From Pyxidicoccus sp. MSG2 (GTDB lineage: Bacteria; Myxococcota; Myxococcia; Myxococcales; Myxococcaceae): a DNA stretch of 64,000 nt. The notes under the pieces are model-generated. The model did no database searches and had not been told where the DNA came from. It worked only from the letters and a program-made list of their open reading frames with translations. This document shows, piece by piece, positions 46,869-56,442 of the stretch. Location: NCBI RefSeq assembly GCF_026626705.1, contig NZ_JAPNKC010000001.1:12401001-12465000 (forward strand), in the 5' to 3' direction. Position 1 is the first letter of the stretch; each line of letters opens with the position of its first letter. The position numbers and the translations under genes were made by a program.

Positions 46869-48893
46869 CTACTGGTGGAAGTAGATGTTGTCGACGAACA
46901 TCGTGCCGCCGTTGGGCGCGATGAGGAGCATCTGGGACAGGTGGTGCAGGCCCGCCAGCCCCTGGAAGTCGCTGGCCAGCGACAGCTCATAGGTCAGCCA
47001 GGCCCCGGTGGCGAGCGGCGGCGTCGAGGTGGCCGTCATCGTGGCAACACCCTCGGTGTCGTCGCCGCCGCCATAGGCGCCGTTGGCCCCGAAATCGACC
47101 AGCTTCACCTGGAAGTTGCTCGCGTTGTCCGGCGTCCACACGTCCACGCGCAGCGTGGTGAGTCCCAGCCCCGCCGCGTCGATCTGGTTGACACCGGCGG
47201 CGCCGATGAACTCGATGCCGATGTAGTTGGCCCCGCTGGTGAAGGCGTACTTGCGGGGCGCGGCGCTGTTGGCGCCAACGGTGATGGCGAACGGCGTCCC
47301 ACCCGTCCCGGCGCTCCAGTCCGTCCGCCACGTGTCGACCTTGGCGCTCTTGTCGGAGGCGGTGCCCGTGTAGCCGCCCGTCACCGAGCTGTAGAGCGAG
47401 TACACGGCCGCCCCCGGCGCCAGGCCAGGCACGGGCGGCAGCGTGGTCGGCTCGCCCAGGATGCCCGTCACGCTGACGGCGTAGGAGCCGGTGACCTCCG
47501 CGCCGCCCAGCGTGGCGGAGACCGTCACCGGGCCACCGGCGCTGACTCCGGTGATGACGCCGCTGTCGTTGACCGTGGCGACCGCCGTGTTCGACGAGGA
47601 GAAGTCGAAGAAGGCGTTGGCGACCGGCTTCAGCGTGACGGGGCTCCCTGAATCGCCGGGGATGGTGAAGACGGCCTGGTTCTGGCCCTGGTCGACGGTG
47701 AAGGTCCCCGCCGTCGCAAGCGACACCGCGGTGGCGGCGGTGCCGTTGGCGATGGAGGCCGTGCCCTTGACGAGGGCTTCCGCGCCGAGGTGCTCGTACA
47801 GGACGTCGGCGAGGTAGAGGGTGTAGCCGTCGGGTGCATCGGCGATGTGGAACAGGCCGGCCACGTTCTTGAACCTGGCCGGGTTGGCAACGGGGATGGT
47901 GAACTTCTGCCAGGTCGTGGTGAGCGCGATTGCGGCGCGCTCGGTGGGGTAGCCGGTGCCGACGCCGGAGCCGGCGTCGTTGCCGAAGCCGGACACATTG
48001 AGCGTCTCGGCCTTGCTCGCCTTCGCCCAGAAGGTCAGCGCGTTGTAGGCGGAGAGGTCGCGGGGCGTCGTGGTGACCCAGGCGCCGCCGGAGTACCCGC
48101 CGGTGCTGGTGACCTGGAAGTTGATGACCTTGCGGCCGTTGAAGGTCTCGGTCGCGTCGACGGTGACGTTGTTGGCGGAGCCGCCGAAGTCCCGGAACGT
48201 CACGTCCGTGCCGTTGCTGTCGTAGAAGACGATCTGGTTCGCGTCAGGCTGGACCGCCACGCTGGTGACCGTCACGTTCAGCGTGGCGTTCTTGCCGCCC
48301 GCCGTGGCGGTGATGGTGGCGCTGCCGGCCTGCACGCCGGTGACGACGCCGGAGGCGCTGACCGTCGCGGTGCCGGTCGCGCTGGAGCTGAAGGTGACGT
48401 TCGAGGTCACCGCCCGGGTGGAGCCGTCGCTGAAGGTGCCAGTCACGGTGAGCTGGAGCGTGGCCCCCTGGGCCACCGAGGCCGGAGTCGGTCCGAGGGC
48501 GATGGACGAGAGCGTCGCCTCCGCCGCGCTGACCGTCACGGTGGCGGTGGCGCTCTTGCCGGAGACCGTGGCGGTGACCTTCGCCGTCCCGGCGGCGACG
48601 GCGGTGACCAGGCCGCCCGAGTTGCTCACCGTCGCGTTGGCGGGCGTGTCGGAGACGAAGGTCGCGGACGAGGTGACGCTCTTCGTGGTGCCGTCGCTGT
48701 ACGTGCCGGTGACGGCGAGCTGCTGCGTGGCGCCGATGGCGAGCGTGAAGCTGGCCGGAGTCACGCTCACGCTGGTCAGCGTAGCGGGCGTGGGGTCGGG
48801 GTTGGGCTCTTCCTCCGGATCACAAGCCGTGTGGACCAACACCGTCAGCAGCAGCAAGGAGGTTGCGAACAGTCGACTTTGTAGGGGCATCAC
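46869..48893 (-). CDS. BIG2-domain lipoprotein with carbohydrate-module-like regions
   Basis: 674 residues with a lipoprotein signal (LLLLTVLVHTAC, lipid Cys24). Two BIG2 (invasin/intimin-like) domains follow at about 38-120 and 125-210 (LTSVSVTPASFTLAIGATQQ; LSSIALGPTPASVAQGATLQ). A CBM-like beta-sandwich lies at about 215-365 (VTFRDFGGSANNVTVDATET), a third Ig-like domain at about 370-480, and a second CBM-like sandwich at about 490-674 (YEHL/YFHQ ends). No catalytic domain is seen. It lies divergent to the chitinase gene and is a plausible surface glycan-binding partner, though regulation in common is only inferred. Confidence 0.8.
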   Translation of the reverse strand: MMPLQSRLFATSLLLLTVLVHTACDPEEEPNPDPTPATLTSVSVTPASFTLAIGATQQLAVTGTYSDGTTKSVTSSATFVSDTPANATVSNSGGLVTAVAAGTAKVTATVSGKSATATVTVSAAEATLSSIALGPTPASVAQGATLQLTVTGTFSDGSTRAVTSNVTFSSSATGTATVSASGVVTGVQAGSATITATAGGKNATLNVTVTSVAVQPDANQIVFYDSNGTDVTFRDFGGSANNVTVDATETFNGRKVINFQVTSTGGYSGGAWVTTTPRDLSAYNALTFWAKASKAETLNVSGFGNDAGSGVGTGYPTERAAIALTTTWQKFTIPVANPARFKNVAGLFHIADAPDGYTLYLADVLYEHLGAEALVKGTASIANGTAATAVSLATAGTFTVDQGQNQAVFTIPGDSGSPVTLKPVANAFFDFSSSNTAVATVNDSGVITGVSAGGPVTVSATLGGAEVTGSYAVSVTGILGEPTTLPPVPGLAPGAAVYSLYSSVTGGYTGTASDKSAKVDTWRTDWSAGTGGTPFAITVGANSAAPRKYAFTSGANYIGIEFIGAAGVNQIDAAGLGLTTLRVDVWTPDNASNFQVKLVDFGANGAYGGGDDTEGVATMTATSTPPLATGAWLTYELSLASDFQGLAGLHHLSQMLLIAPNGGTMFVDNIYFHQ

Positions 48894-49238
48894 TCACGCT
48901 CCAGCGAGGATGGGGTTCTGCGAAGGCTGCCGTGCAGCACGGGGCGGGCTCCTTGAGGGTGCCCTGGATTCCCGTGGGGACTTAGTTTGTTTCCCGAACA
49001 AAGTAACAATCTGATTGTCGGCACGTCAACGTGGGTTCCCCAGCACGAACATGACTGGGTGCGTCGTCCGGGTGCATCGGATGCCACGCGCCCCAGGGGC
49101 TCGGGCAGGAAGCCCTGGAGCGGAGGACTTCGCTCAGGCGTCGCCCTCCCCCGCTTCGTTGCAAGGGGTTTGACCCGATAGACGGGCCGCGTCGCTCTCT
49201 TGGCGTGGGCACCTCACCGTTCCTGAAAGGCAACCCCC
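48894..49238. promoter_or_regulatory. Divergent promoter region of the BIG2 lipoprotein and chitinase genes
   Basis: 345 bp without a gene. Unlike its surroundings it holds an AT-rich patch at about 48980-49020. A 17-bp inverted repeat (separate entry) sits at its left part. The rest shows nothing recognisable. Confidence 0.5.
48986..49002. promoter_or_regulatory. Inverted repeat, putative operator
   Basis: TTTGTT-tccCg-AACAAA: perfect 6-bp arms around a 5-bp spacer, in an AT-rich island 93 bp from the BIG2 gene start and 237 bp from the chitinase start. The size fits a dimeric regulator site. The cognate regulator is unknown. Confidence 0.45.
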
Positions 49239-50777
49239 ATGCCGCTTCGTCACCTCCACCGGGCGGGCTTCTCCGCCCTGGTGGTCCTCGCCGCCCTGCT
49301 GTTGTCCCTGCTCCCCACGCCGGCCTCCGCCGCGGACCGCGGGGAGTGGGCTCCCTACGTCGCCTATGTCACGGGCGACATCGCCTCGTATGCGGGCAAG
49401 GCCTATGACTGCCGCCAGTCCCATACGTCCCTGCCCGGGTGGGAGCCGCCCAATGTCCTGGCGCTGTGGCTGGAGCGCTCAGGCCCGCCTCCGGTGGACA
49501 CGCAGGCGCCGTCCACTCCGTCGCAGCTCACCTCCCCGGCGAAGACGTACGACAGCGTCTCGCTGTCCTGGGGCGCATCCACCGACAACGTGGGCGTCAC
49601 CGGCTACGAGGTCTTCGTCAACGGCGGCACGGCCGCGTCCGCCAGCACCTCGGGGGCCACGAGCGTCACCGTGGCGGGCCTGACGGCGAACACCACGTAC
49701 ACCTTCACCGTGAAGGCCCGGGACGCGGCCGGCAACCGCTCGGTGGCGAGCAACACCGTGTCCGCGACGACGAGCGGCACCCAGCCGTCGGGGAGCAAGG
49801 TCCTCGTGGGCTACTGGCACAACTTCGACAACGGCTCGACCAACATCCGGCTGCGTGACGTGTCCCCGAAGTTCAACGTCATCCAGGTCGCGTTCGCCGA
49901 GCCGGTGGCTGGCGCGGGCTCCGGCAACATGGCGTTCTCGCCGTACAACGCGACGGTCGCCGACTTCAAGGCGGACATCGCCTTCCTGAAGGGCCAGGGC
50001 AAGAAGGTCCTCATCTCCATCGGCGGGGCGAATGGAACGGTGCACCTGGATGACGCCACCGCCCGGCAGAACTTCGTCAACAGCATGCAGTCGCTCGTCG
50101 ACACGTATGGCTTTGACGGCCTCGACCTGGACCTGGAAGGCAGCTCGCTGTCGCTCAACGGCGGGGACACCGACTTCCGCAATCCCACCACGCCACGAAT
50201 CCTCAACCTCATCCAGGCCACGCGGGAGCTCCTGAACCGCAACGGGGCGAACTTCATCCTCACCATGGCTCCCGAGACGGCCTATGTGCAGGGTGGCATG
50301 GCCGCCTACGGCGGGCCCTGGGGCGCCTACCTGCCCGTCATCCACGCGCTGCGCGACCGGCTGACGTACCTGCACGTGCAGCACTACAACACCGGGACGG
50401 TGACGGCGCTGGATGGCCGGGCCTACGCGCAGGGCACCGCGGACTTCCACGTGGCCATGGCGGAGATGCTCCTGCGCGGCTTCCCCGTGGGAGGAAACAC
50501 CAGCGCGATGTTCCCAGCGCTGCGGCCCGAGCAGGTCCTGATTGGCCTGCCCTCCTCGCCCCAGGCGGCGGGCGGCGGATACACCACGTCGGCCAACGTG
50601 CAGAAGGCGCTGGACTACCTCATCAAGGGCCAGTCCTTCGGCGGCGCCTACGTCCTGCGCAACACGGCGGGCTACCCCGGGTTCAAGGGGCTGATGACCT
50701 GGTCCATCAACTGGGACAAGTTCACCAACTTCGAGTTCTCCAACAGCCACCGCGCGTACCTGGATACCTATCCCTAG
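49239..50777 (+). CDS. Secreted GH18 chitinase with CBM5/12-like and FnIII modules
   Basis: 512 residues. Signal peptide about 1-31 (LVVLAALLLSLLPTPASA), CBM5/12-like module about 35-80 (WAPYVAYVTGDIASYAGKAY with conserved Trp residues), Pro-rich linker, FnIII domain about 90-180 (APSTPSQLTSPAKTYDSVSL) and GH18 barrel about 190-512. The catalytic motif is FDGLDLDLE with the acid Glu300, and the strand-3 motif KVLISIGGANG is present. This order is that of Streptomyces/Bacillus-type bacterial chitinases, and the enzyme should hydrolyse chitin outside the cell. It may serve feeding on fungi or insects. Confidence 0.94.
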   Translation: MPLRHLHRAGFSALVVLAALLLSLLPTPASAADRGEWAPYVAYVTGDIASYAGKAYDCRQSHTSLPGWEPPNVLALWLERSGPPPVDTQAPSTPSQLTSPAKTYDSVSLSWGASTDNVGVTGYEVFVNGGTAASASTSGATSVTVAGLTANTTYTFTVKARDAAGNRSVASNTVSATTSGTQPSGSKVLVGYWHNFDNGSTNIRLRDVSPKFNVIQVAFAEPVAGAGSGNMAFSPYNATVADFKADIAFLKGQGKKVLISIGGANGTVHLDDATARQNFVNSMQSLVDTYGFDGLDLDLEGSSLSLNGGDTDFRNPTTPRILNLIQATRELLNRNGANFILTMAPETAYVQGGMAAYGGPWGAYLPVIHALRDRLTYLHVQHYNTGTVTALDGRAYAQGTADFHVAMAEMLLRGFPVGGNTSAMFPALRPEQVLIGLPSSPQAAGGGYTTSANVQKALDYLIKGQSFGGAYVLRNTAGYPGFKGLMTWSINWDKFTNFEFSNSHRAYLDTYP

Positions 50778-50998
50778 GCACGGCTCATGAAACACAGACG
50801 AGAACCGTGACGGTTTACGTCACAAACCACCCTGGCTTGTAACAAGAATGGCCACAGCCACTCCTCCGTGAGTCATTTTTGAAACCCACTCTCAGAGTGA
50901 AAACCCGACTTCCCCGGTGGGTGGCCTGGTCGGTGCAATGTCCAGCGCCGCCTTCCAATGAAGCGAGACGTCGGCCATTCACTGACATGAGGTTTCGT

Positions 50999-51784
50999 AT
51001 GCGAAGCAAGTGGGCAGGTTCTCTGTTGGCGGTTGCGTTCCTGGGCCTGACGGGTTGCCAGGGTGAGTCGCTTGCCGACGGCAGCGATTCATCCCTGGAC
51101 ACCCAGGCGGCGAAGGCTACGTCGACGTGTGTCAATCAATTCGGTGGCATCCAGAGCTGCGCCCTGGGCGCGGCGACGCTCTCCCCGACGACGGAGGGAC
51201 TCGAGGTCTCCGGACTTCGAGACCCGAAGAGCGACGGTGTCTCCAGCAACTTCGACGGGGCCGTGAGGTGGTCGCAGCGAGCCGCCATCGAGGAGTTTGG
51301 CACCTTCGCGCTCGCGGCCCGTGACGGTGACCAGGTCGTCAGCACCCTCCAGGTTGCTCACAGCAAGACCGATAACCGGTTCACCCTGACGCCGGGCTTC
51401 ACGGGTTCGTCGAACTCCACCTTCACGGTGAACGTGTATCGGGATGGCGTGATCCAGTCATCCTCGGGCCCGTTCAATCGCTGGATCCAGGTCAAGGGAG
51501 AGTGGATCTACATCAGCTGGACCGCCTGGTCCTTCTGGCTGGTCGTCCCCACCCCGAACAACCCCAACCCGAGCAACGTGGGCGCGTGCGGCTGGGGTAT
51601 CTCCGCCGCGCGGGGCACCACCTTCACGGTGAATGTCGGAGGCAAGGACGTGGTCGGAGACTCCATCGAGTTCGTCGAGAACATCGGGGCTGGCGCCTAC
51701 GCGTATCACGAGTTCACGGGCATCGACGTGAGGGGTTCGGCCACGGGCTATACGGTCCTCAGCGAGTCCTTCAGCCGGGAGTAG
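50999..51784 (+). CDS. Lipoprotein, function unknown
   Basis: 261 residues from ATG 50999, supported by GAGG 6 bp upstream; ATG 50987 would add four residues. The lipobox is LTGCQG (Cys22 from 50999). The mature protein is beta-rich (SNFDGAVRWSQRAAIEEFGT, FTGSSNSTFTVNVYRDGVIQ, WIQVKGEWIYISWTAWSFWL), Trp-rich in the middle, with a single Cys in GACGWGISAA. Ten or more beta strands and aromatic clusters suggest a carbohydrate-binding-like fold, unproven. A strong terminator follows. Confidence 0.7.
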   Translation: MRSKWAGSLLAVAFLGLTGCQGESLADGSDSSLDTQAAKATSTCVNQFGGIQSCALGAATLSPTTEGLEVSGLRDPKSDGVSSNFDGAVRWSQRAAIEEFGTFALAARDGDQVVSTLQVAHSKTDNRFTLTPGFTGSSNSTFTVNVYRDGVIQSSSGPFNRWIQVKGEWIYISWTAWSFWLVVPTPNNPNPSNVGACGWGISAARGTTFTVNVGGKDVVGDSIEFVENIGAGAYAYHEFTGIDVRGSATGYTVLSESFSRE

Positions 51785-51792
51785 CCACCGCG

Positions 51793-51823
51793 GGCCTGGC
51801 AACGCAGTGTCGGTTGCCAGGCC
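51793..51823. terminator. Bidirectional hairpin terminator
   Basis: A perfect 11-bp stem (GGCCTGGCAAC / GTTGCCAGGCC, 9-nt loop) followed by TTCTTC. It lies between the convergent lipoprotein gene (stop 51784) and glycosyltransferase gene (stop 51845). Confidence 0.75.
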
Positions 51824-51844
51824 TTCTTCACACGGGTGCCGTCT

Positions 51845-53062
51845 TCACGCGGCCTGACGGCGAGGCGCGCGCGACTCCTGGATGGCATCCAGCAGTCGCC
51901 GGCTCGTCTCGCGGTAGTCGAAGGTGCGCACCGCTCGTTCCCGGGCGGCCCGCGACATCCGCTCTTGCAGCGCCCGGTCCTGCCCCAGCCTCAGGAAGGC
52001 GTTCGCCAATCCCTCCTCATCTTCCTGCGCCACCAACAGCCCGTCCGTCCCGTCCTCAATCATGTCCGGCGTTCCTCCGATGATGGAGCACACAGGCGGC
52101 ACTCCACACGCCATCGCCTCCATCACCGCCACCGGCGACGCCTCTCCCAGTCCCACGCTGGAGAGCACGAACGCATCCGCCCGGTGCAGCAGCTCCATCA
52201 CCGCCGCTTCTCCCAGCGGCCCCACCAGCTCCACGTGTGACTCCAGCCCGAAGCGCGCAACCGCCTCGCGGATTTCCTTCTCGTGCGGTCCCCTTCCCCC
52301 CACCGTCATGTGCGCCTTCAGTCCCCTGTCCAGCGCCTTGCGCAGCCCGGAGAAGGTGTGCACGTGCCCCTTGCACAGGTGCAGCCGTCCCACGGACACC
52401 AGGTGCAGTCCCCGGGGGTCCTCCGCCCGCTTCGCCGGGGGCTGGAAGCGGTCCGTGTCCACACCCATCCACAGCGTGTACGTCCGCTCCGCCGCCAGTC
52501 CCGCGTCCTCGATGAGCTGGCGCTGCATCGGCCGCGCCGCCGCCGCGACAAACGTCGCGTCCCACGCCTTCGCACCGTGGTCCGTTCCGTACACCGGCAG
52601 GTCCCCGTGCAGGTGGAAGCTGTAGCGCGGTCCTCCCAAGAGCCGGCACAGCGCCAGCACGTGCGCCGCGTCCGCGGCCGAATGGCCATGGACATGGTCC
52701 AGCTTCCTCTCCCTCGCGTAGTGCAGCAGGTCCACCGCGCACGCCAGCATCCCCAGCGCTCGCGCCTTCTGCTTCGCCCCCACCGACAGCCGGGCGATAT
52801 ACGCCAGCGCCTGGGCCATCCCCGGGAAGTCCCGCGGCGACACCAGCGCCGACGACAGTCGCGGCGGGTACAGGTACGTCGTCTCCGACGCCGCTCGCTC
52901 CGCCCATTCATGCGGGCAGTCCTCCACCGGCCGCCTCGTCGAGAAGACGTGCACCTCCACGCCAGCGGCGCGCAGTGCGGTGATTTCCCGCCAGAAGAAG
53001 GCGTGGGTCTGCGTGGGGAACTCTGGGATGAGCATTCCCAGGCGAAAGGGAGCGACGGTCAT
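51845..53062 (-). CDS. GT4-family glycosyltransferase
   Basis: 405 residues from ATG 53062 (MTVAPFRLGMLIPEFPTQTH); the longer frame to 53236 lacks support. The N-terminal Rossmann-like domain has the acceptor-side TQTHAFFWREITALRAAGVE. The C-terminal nucleotide-binding domain has LHLVSVGRLHLCKGH, VELVGPL and the E-x7-E motif GEASPVAVMEAMACGVPP with both Glu, typical of retaining GT4 enzymes that build polysaccharide. No polysaccharide operon is adjacent, so the acceptor is unknown. Confidence 0.9.
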   Translation of the reverse strand: MTVAPFRLGMLIPEFPTQTHAFFWREITALRAAGVEVHVFSTRRPVEDCPHEWAERAASETTYLYPPRLSSALVSPRDFPGMAQALAYIARLSVGAKQKARALGMLACAVDLLHYARERKLDHVHGHSAADAAHVLALCRLLGGPRYSFHLHGDLPVYGTDHGAKAWDATFVAAAARPMQRQLIEDAGLAAERTYTLWMGVDTDRFQPPAKRAEDPRGLHLVSVGRLHLCKGHVHTFSGLRKALDRGLKAHMTVGGRGPHEKEIREAVARFGLESHVELVGPLGEAAVMELLHRADAFVLSSVGLGEASPVAVMEAMACGVPPVCSIIGGTPDMIEDGTDGLLVAQEDEEGLANAFLRLGQDRALQERMSRAARERAVRTFDYRETSRRLLDAIQESRAPRRQAA

Positions 53063-53259
53063 GGCGTGTGTTCTATCCAAAAGTGTCCGGGCCGTGAACC
53101 CGCCAAAGCGCGGCAGGCCGGATGAGGTGCCTGGGTCAGCGAGCAGCGTAGTCCAACGATAGACCGCCTTGGCTGCGCTCGCGATGAGGCCGCGCCCCCA
53201 GCCCATGTCGGTGTAGAACACGGGGCAGCGCTCCAATAGCGCAGACAGGAGTGAAGTCC

Positions 53260-53799
53260 ATGCCCGCCACCGTCATCCCCGCCGTCGACACCGAGCGCCT
53301 CACGCTGCGCGGCCATCGACTCGAGGACTTCGAGGAGTCCTTCGCACTGTGGAGGAACCCGGAGGTGACCCGCTACATCGGCGGCAAGCCGTCCACGAGC
53401 GAGGAGTGCTGGGCCCGGCTGCTGCGCTACGTGGGCCACTGGGACGTGATGGGGTACGGGTTCTGGGTGGTACGCGAGAAGGGCACGGGCCGGTTCATCG
53501 GCGAGGTGGGGCTCGCGGACTTCCGGAGGGACATCCAGCCGTCGTTCGAGGGCGCGAAGGAAGCCGGCTGGGCGCTCGTTCCGGAGGCGCACGGAAAGGG
53601 GTACGCCACGGAGGCGATGCGCGCGGTGCTGGCGTGGGCCGAGGGACGGTTCGGCCCGGAGCGCATCGTGTGCATCATTGACCTGGGGAACACGGCGTCC
53701 ACCCGGGTCGCGAGCAAGTGCGGCTTCCGCGAGTTCGCGCGCGCCACGTACAAGGGTGAGCCGACGCAGGTGTTCGAGCGCGTCCCCGGGGCTCGCTGA
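53260..53799 (+). CDS. GNAT-family N-acetyltransferase (RimJ/RimL-like)
   Basis: 179 residues from ATG 53260 (AGGAG 8 bp upstream), preferred over GTG 53251. Residues TERLTLRGHRLEDFEESFAL and the acetyl-CoA-binding segment WALVPEAHGKGYATEAMRAV (R/Q-x-x-G-x-G/A variant HGKGYAT) define the Acetyltransf_3 / RimJ-RimL group. These modify N-termini of proteins or small amines; the substrate here is unknown. The divergent glycosyltransferase is on the other side of a ~200-bp gap. Confidence 0.85.
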   Translation: MPATVIPAVDTERLTLRGHRLEDFEESFALWRNPEVTRYIGGKPSTSEECWARLLRYVGHWDVMGYGFWVVREKGTGRFIGEVGLADFRRDIQPSFEGAKEAGWALVPEAHGKGYATEAMRAVLAWAEGRFGPERIVCIIDLGNTASTRVASKCGFREFARATYKGEPTQVFERVPGAR

Positions 53800-53846
53800 G
53801 GGCTGTCACTCGACCTCCACGGATGAAGCGTGCGAGCCTTTGACGC

Positions 53847-54740
53847 ATGCGCTCAAAGACGGTCGACCTGGGCGGTCCGGTTCACTACGTGGAGTTTGGA
53901 GGCGAAGGCGCTCCACTCGTGCTGGTGCACGGACTGGGTGGCAGCCACGTCAACTGGACAGGAGTGGGCGCGCGCCTCGCCCGCCATGGTCGGGTGCTGG
54001 CCCTGGACCTCTCGGGCTTCGGGCGCACACCCCCGGCGGCCCGCGGCGCGGGCGTGGAGGCCAATGAGCGGCTGCTGGAGCGGTTCCTCCGTGACGTGGT
54101 CGGGGCCCCCGCCGTCCTCATGGGCAACTCGATGGGCGGCTTCCTGTCGTTGAGGACGGCCGCGCGGGCTCCCGAGCTGATGCGGGCGCTCGTGCTGGTC
54201 AACCCCGCCCAGCCCCACGTGAAGGGCGTGGCGCGAGACCCCGAGGTGGTCCGCCGCTTCGCCATCGCCTCGATACCGCTGCTGGGGGAGTTCCTGGCGG
54301 CCCGCAAGGCAAAGCAGTTGGGCGCGCGCAGGCTCACGGAGGACATGCTCGAGCTGTGCTGCCGGGACACCGGCACCGTGGCGACGGAGCTGGTCGAAGC
54401 CCACGTGTCGCTCTCCACCGAGCGCCTGGCCTCGATGCCCTGGAGCTCCGCGGCCTACCTGGAGGCGGCGCGCACCCTGATGGGCGCGCTGCGCCGGACC
54501 GAGGACTTTGCCCGGCACGTGAAGGGGGTGCGCTGCCCCACGATGCTCGTGCACGGGGTGCATGACCGGCTGGTGCGCTTCGCCTATTCGGAGGCGCTCG
54601 CGAAGCTGCGACCAGACTGGCGCTTCGAGGTGTTCCCCGATGCCGGCCACGTGCCCATGATGGAGGACCCCGAGGGCTTCACCGCACGGGTCGGCGCCTG
54701 GCTCGAGCGGGTTGCCCCGTCTCCCCGAGCGGCAGGCTGA
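53847..54740 (+). CDS. Alpha/beta hydrolase
   Basis: 297 residues. The oxyanion-hole motif is VLVHGLGGSHVNW near residue 28, the nucleophile elbow GNSMGG near residue 94 (Ser), the acid in VHDRLVRF near 237 and the His in DAGHVPMMEDP near 268, so the triad is complete. No signal peptide: cytosolic. It sits 111 bp upstream of a WS/DGAT acyltransferase gene on the same strand and could act on esters or acyl groups related to it, such as a lipase or thioesterase; this link is inferred. Confidence 0.85.
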   Translation: MRSKTVDLGGPVHYVEFGGEGAPLVLVHGLGGSHVNWTGVGARLARHGRVLALDLSGFGRTPPAARGAGVEANERLLERFLRDVVGAPAVLMGNSMGGFLSLRTAARAPELMRALVLVNPAQPHVKGVARDPEVVRRFAIASIPLLGEFLAARKAKQLGARRLTEDMLELCCRDTGTVATELVEAHVSLSTERLASMPWSSAAYLEAARTLMGALRRTEDFARHVKGVRCPTMLVHGVHDRLVRFAYSEALAKLRPDWRFEVFPDAGHVPMMEDPEGFTARVGAWLERVAPSPRAAG

Positions 54741-54851
54741 CGAGGCGGCAGGCGCGGTGCGGGGCGCTCACCGCCAGTACCCGATGTGCGCAGCTCATCA
54801 CCTCATTCAGTGGCGGCCCCCTCGACGATGCACCCGGGGCCCAGGAAGGCG

Positions 54852-56270
54852 ATGTCAGCGATGAAGATCCTCAGCCCGATGGACGCGGTCTGGTTGTATG
54901 TCGATGGCCCCCAGACACCGATGCACGTGGGGAGTCTCTGCATCTACTCGCTCCCCGAGGATGCTCCGAAGGGCTGGCTTCAAGGCGTCATCGAGCGGCT
55001 GCGCGACTGCCATCAGTTCACGCGCCCCTACACCCTCAAGCTGGCCGCGCCAAAGCTCAAGTCGGTCTTCCCCACATGGGTCGAGGCCGATGACATCGAC
55101 CTCGACTACCACTTCCGCCACTCGGCGCTCGCCCAACCCGGGGGAGAGCGCGAGCTGGGGGTGCTCATCTCCCGCCTCCACTCGCACCCGATGGACTTCA
55201 CGCAGCCGCTCTGGGAGGTGCATCTCATCGAGGGGCTCGAGAATGACCGGTTCGCGGTCTACACCAAGATCCACCACTCCCTGGTGGACGGAGTCGGCGG
55301 CATCCGCCTGCTGGTCAAGGCCCTCTCTCCAGACCCGGACGCGCGTGACGTCGTGGCGCCCTGGTCGGTGGGAGCGCGCGGCCCGGGCCCGCGCGCCGCC
55401 GTGGCACCGAAGCGCTGGTCCGGCTTGTCCGGCTTGAAGGACCGGGCCGCGGCGATGCCGGGAGTGACGAAGGCCTTCGCCCGGATGGCCCGCGAGGCCG
55501 TCAGCCGGTCCCAGGACATCGCCCTGCCCTTCGCGACGCCGAAGTCCATCCTCAACCGCTCGGTGTCCGCGCAGCGCCGCTTCGCCACCCAGCACTACGA
55601 GCTGTCCCGCCTCAAGGCCGTCGCGAAGGCGGCCGGTGTCACCGTGAACGACGTCTTCCTGGGGCTCGGCGCCAGCGCGCTCCGCCGGTATCTGGGCGAG
55701 CTCGACGCACTGCCCGAACAGCCGCTGACGGCGGGCGTGCCCGTCTCGGTGCGGCCCAAGGGGGATGAGGCCACGGCCAATGCCCTCAGCTTCATCTTCG
55801 CCAACCTCAACACCCACCTCGAGGAGCCGGTGGCGCGACTCAAGGCCATCGCGGAGTCGACCCGGCTCGCCAAGGAGCGGCTCCAGGAGCTGCCTCGGAC
55901 TGGCGTCGCGGACTACACGTCGGTGTTGATGGCGCCCTACATCGTCCAGCTGCTCTCGGGGCTGGGGGGCCACACGCGCCCGGTGTTCAACCTCATCATC
56001 TCCAACGTCCCGGGTCCGGAGCGTCCGCTGTACTTCGCTGGCGCCCGCCTGGAGCAGTTCTACCCCGTGTCGGTGCTGCTCCATGGCCAGGCCCTGAACA
56101 TCACCAGCGCCAGCTACGCGGGGCAGTTCAACATCGGCTTCACCGGCTGCCGCAGGACGCTGCCCCACATGCAGCGGCTGGCGGTCTTCACCGGCGAGGC
56201 GCTGGAGGATCTCGAACACTCCCTGCATGGGAAGGGCTTCGACGCACGGGGCAGCAGCGTCCCTGCATAG
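54852..56270 (+). CDS. WS/DGAT-family O-acyltransferase (wax ester / triacylglycerol synthase type)
   Basis: 472 residues from ATG 54852 (MSAMKILSPMDAVWLYVDGP); upstream frame to 54786 lacks a better site. The catalytic HHxxxDG motif is HHSLVDGVGG near residue 140, intact. Later segments VNDVFLGLGASALRRYL, GVPVSVRPKGDEATANALSF and FNLIISNVPGPERPLYFAGA are the conserved C-terminal blocks of the family. Such enzymes join acyl-CoA to alcohols or diacylglycerol for storage lipid, fitting the lipid bodies of developing myxobacteria. It probably forms an operon with the upstream hydrolase. Confidence 0.92.
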   Translation: MSAMKILSPMDAVWLYVDGPQTPMHVGSLCIYSLPEDAPKGWLQGVIERLRDCHQFTRPYTLKLAAPKLKSVFPTWVEADDIDLDYHFRHSALAQPGGERELGVLISRLHSHPMDFTQPLWEVHLIEGLENDRFAVYTKIHHSLVDGVGGIRLLVKALSPDPDARDVVAPWSVGARGPGPRAAVAPKRWSGLSGLKDRAAAMPGVTKAFARMAREAVSRSQDIALPFATPKSILNRSVSAQRRFATQHYELSRLKAVAKAAGVTVNDVFLGLGASALRRYLGELDALPEQPLTAGVPVSVRPKGDEATANALSFIFANLNTHLEEPVARLKAIAESTRLAKERLQELPRTGVADYTSVLMAPYIVQLLSGLGGHTRPVFNLIISNVPGPERPLYFAGARLEQFYPVSVLLHGQALNITSASYAGQFNIGFTGCRRTLPHMQRLAVFTGEALEDLEHSLHGKGFDARGSSVPA

Positions 56271-56340
56271 GTGCCCATGCAGCGGTGAGCGGTCGGGGAG
56301 GCCCCGCCAGGAGCGGAAATGAAATAGGCGGCGCTCGCAC

Positions 56341-56358
56341 TCGGCGCCCCGGCGCCGA
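56341..56358. other. Perfect hairpin TCGGCGCC-CC-GGCGCCGA
   Basis: An 8-bp perfect inverted repeat with a 2-nt spacer in the 172-bp gap between the acyltransferase stop (56270) and the diiron-protein start (56443). It is followed by A-rich, not T-rich, sequence. It may be an mRNA structure or operator; its role is unknown. Confidence 0.3.
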
Positions 56359-56442
56359 AAGAAAGGATGAGGACGGCGAGACGCCGGGCCTGCTCAAACC
56401 CTCAGCCGCCGGGAACGCCAAGGACCCGGCTGGGAGACCGAC

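Noticed and set aside
54855..56228. 457-codon open frame on the minus strand
   Set aside because: It is antisense to the WS/DGAT gene, whose motifs are clear; composition of the shadow is unnatural.
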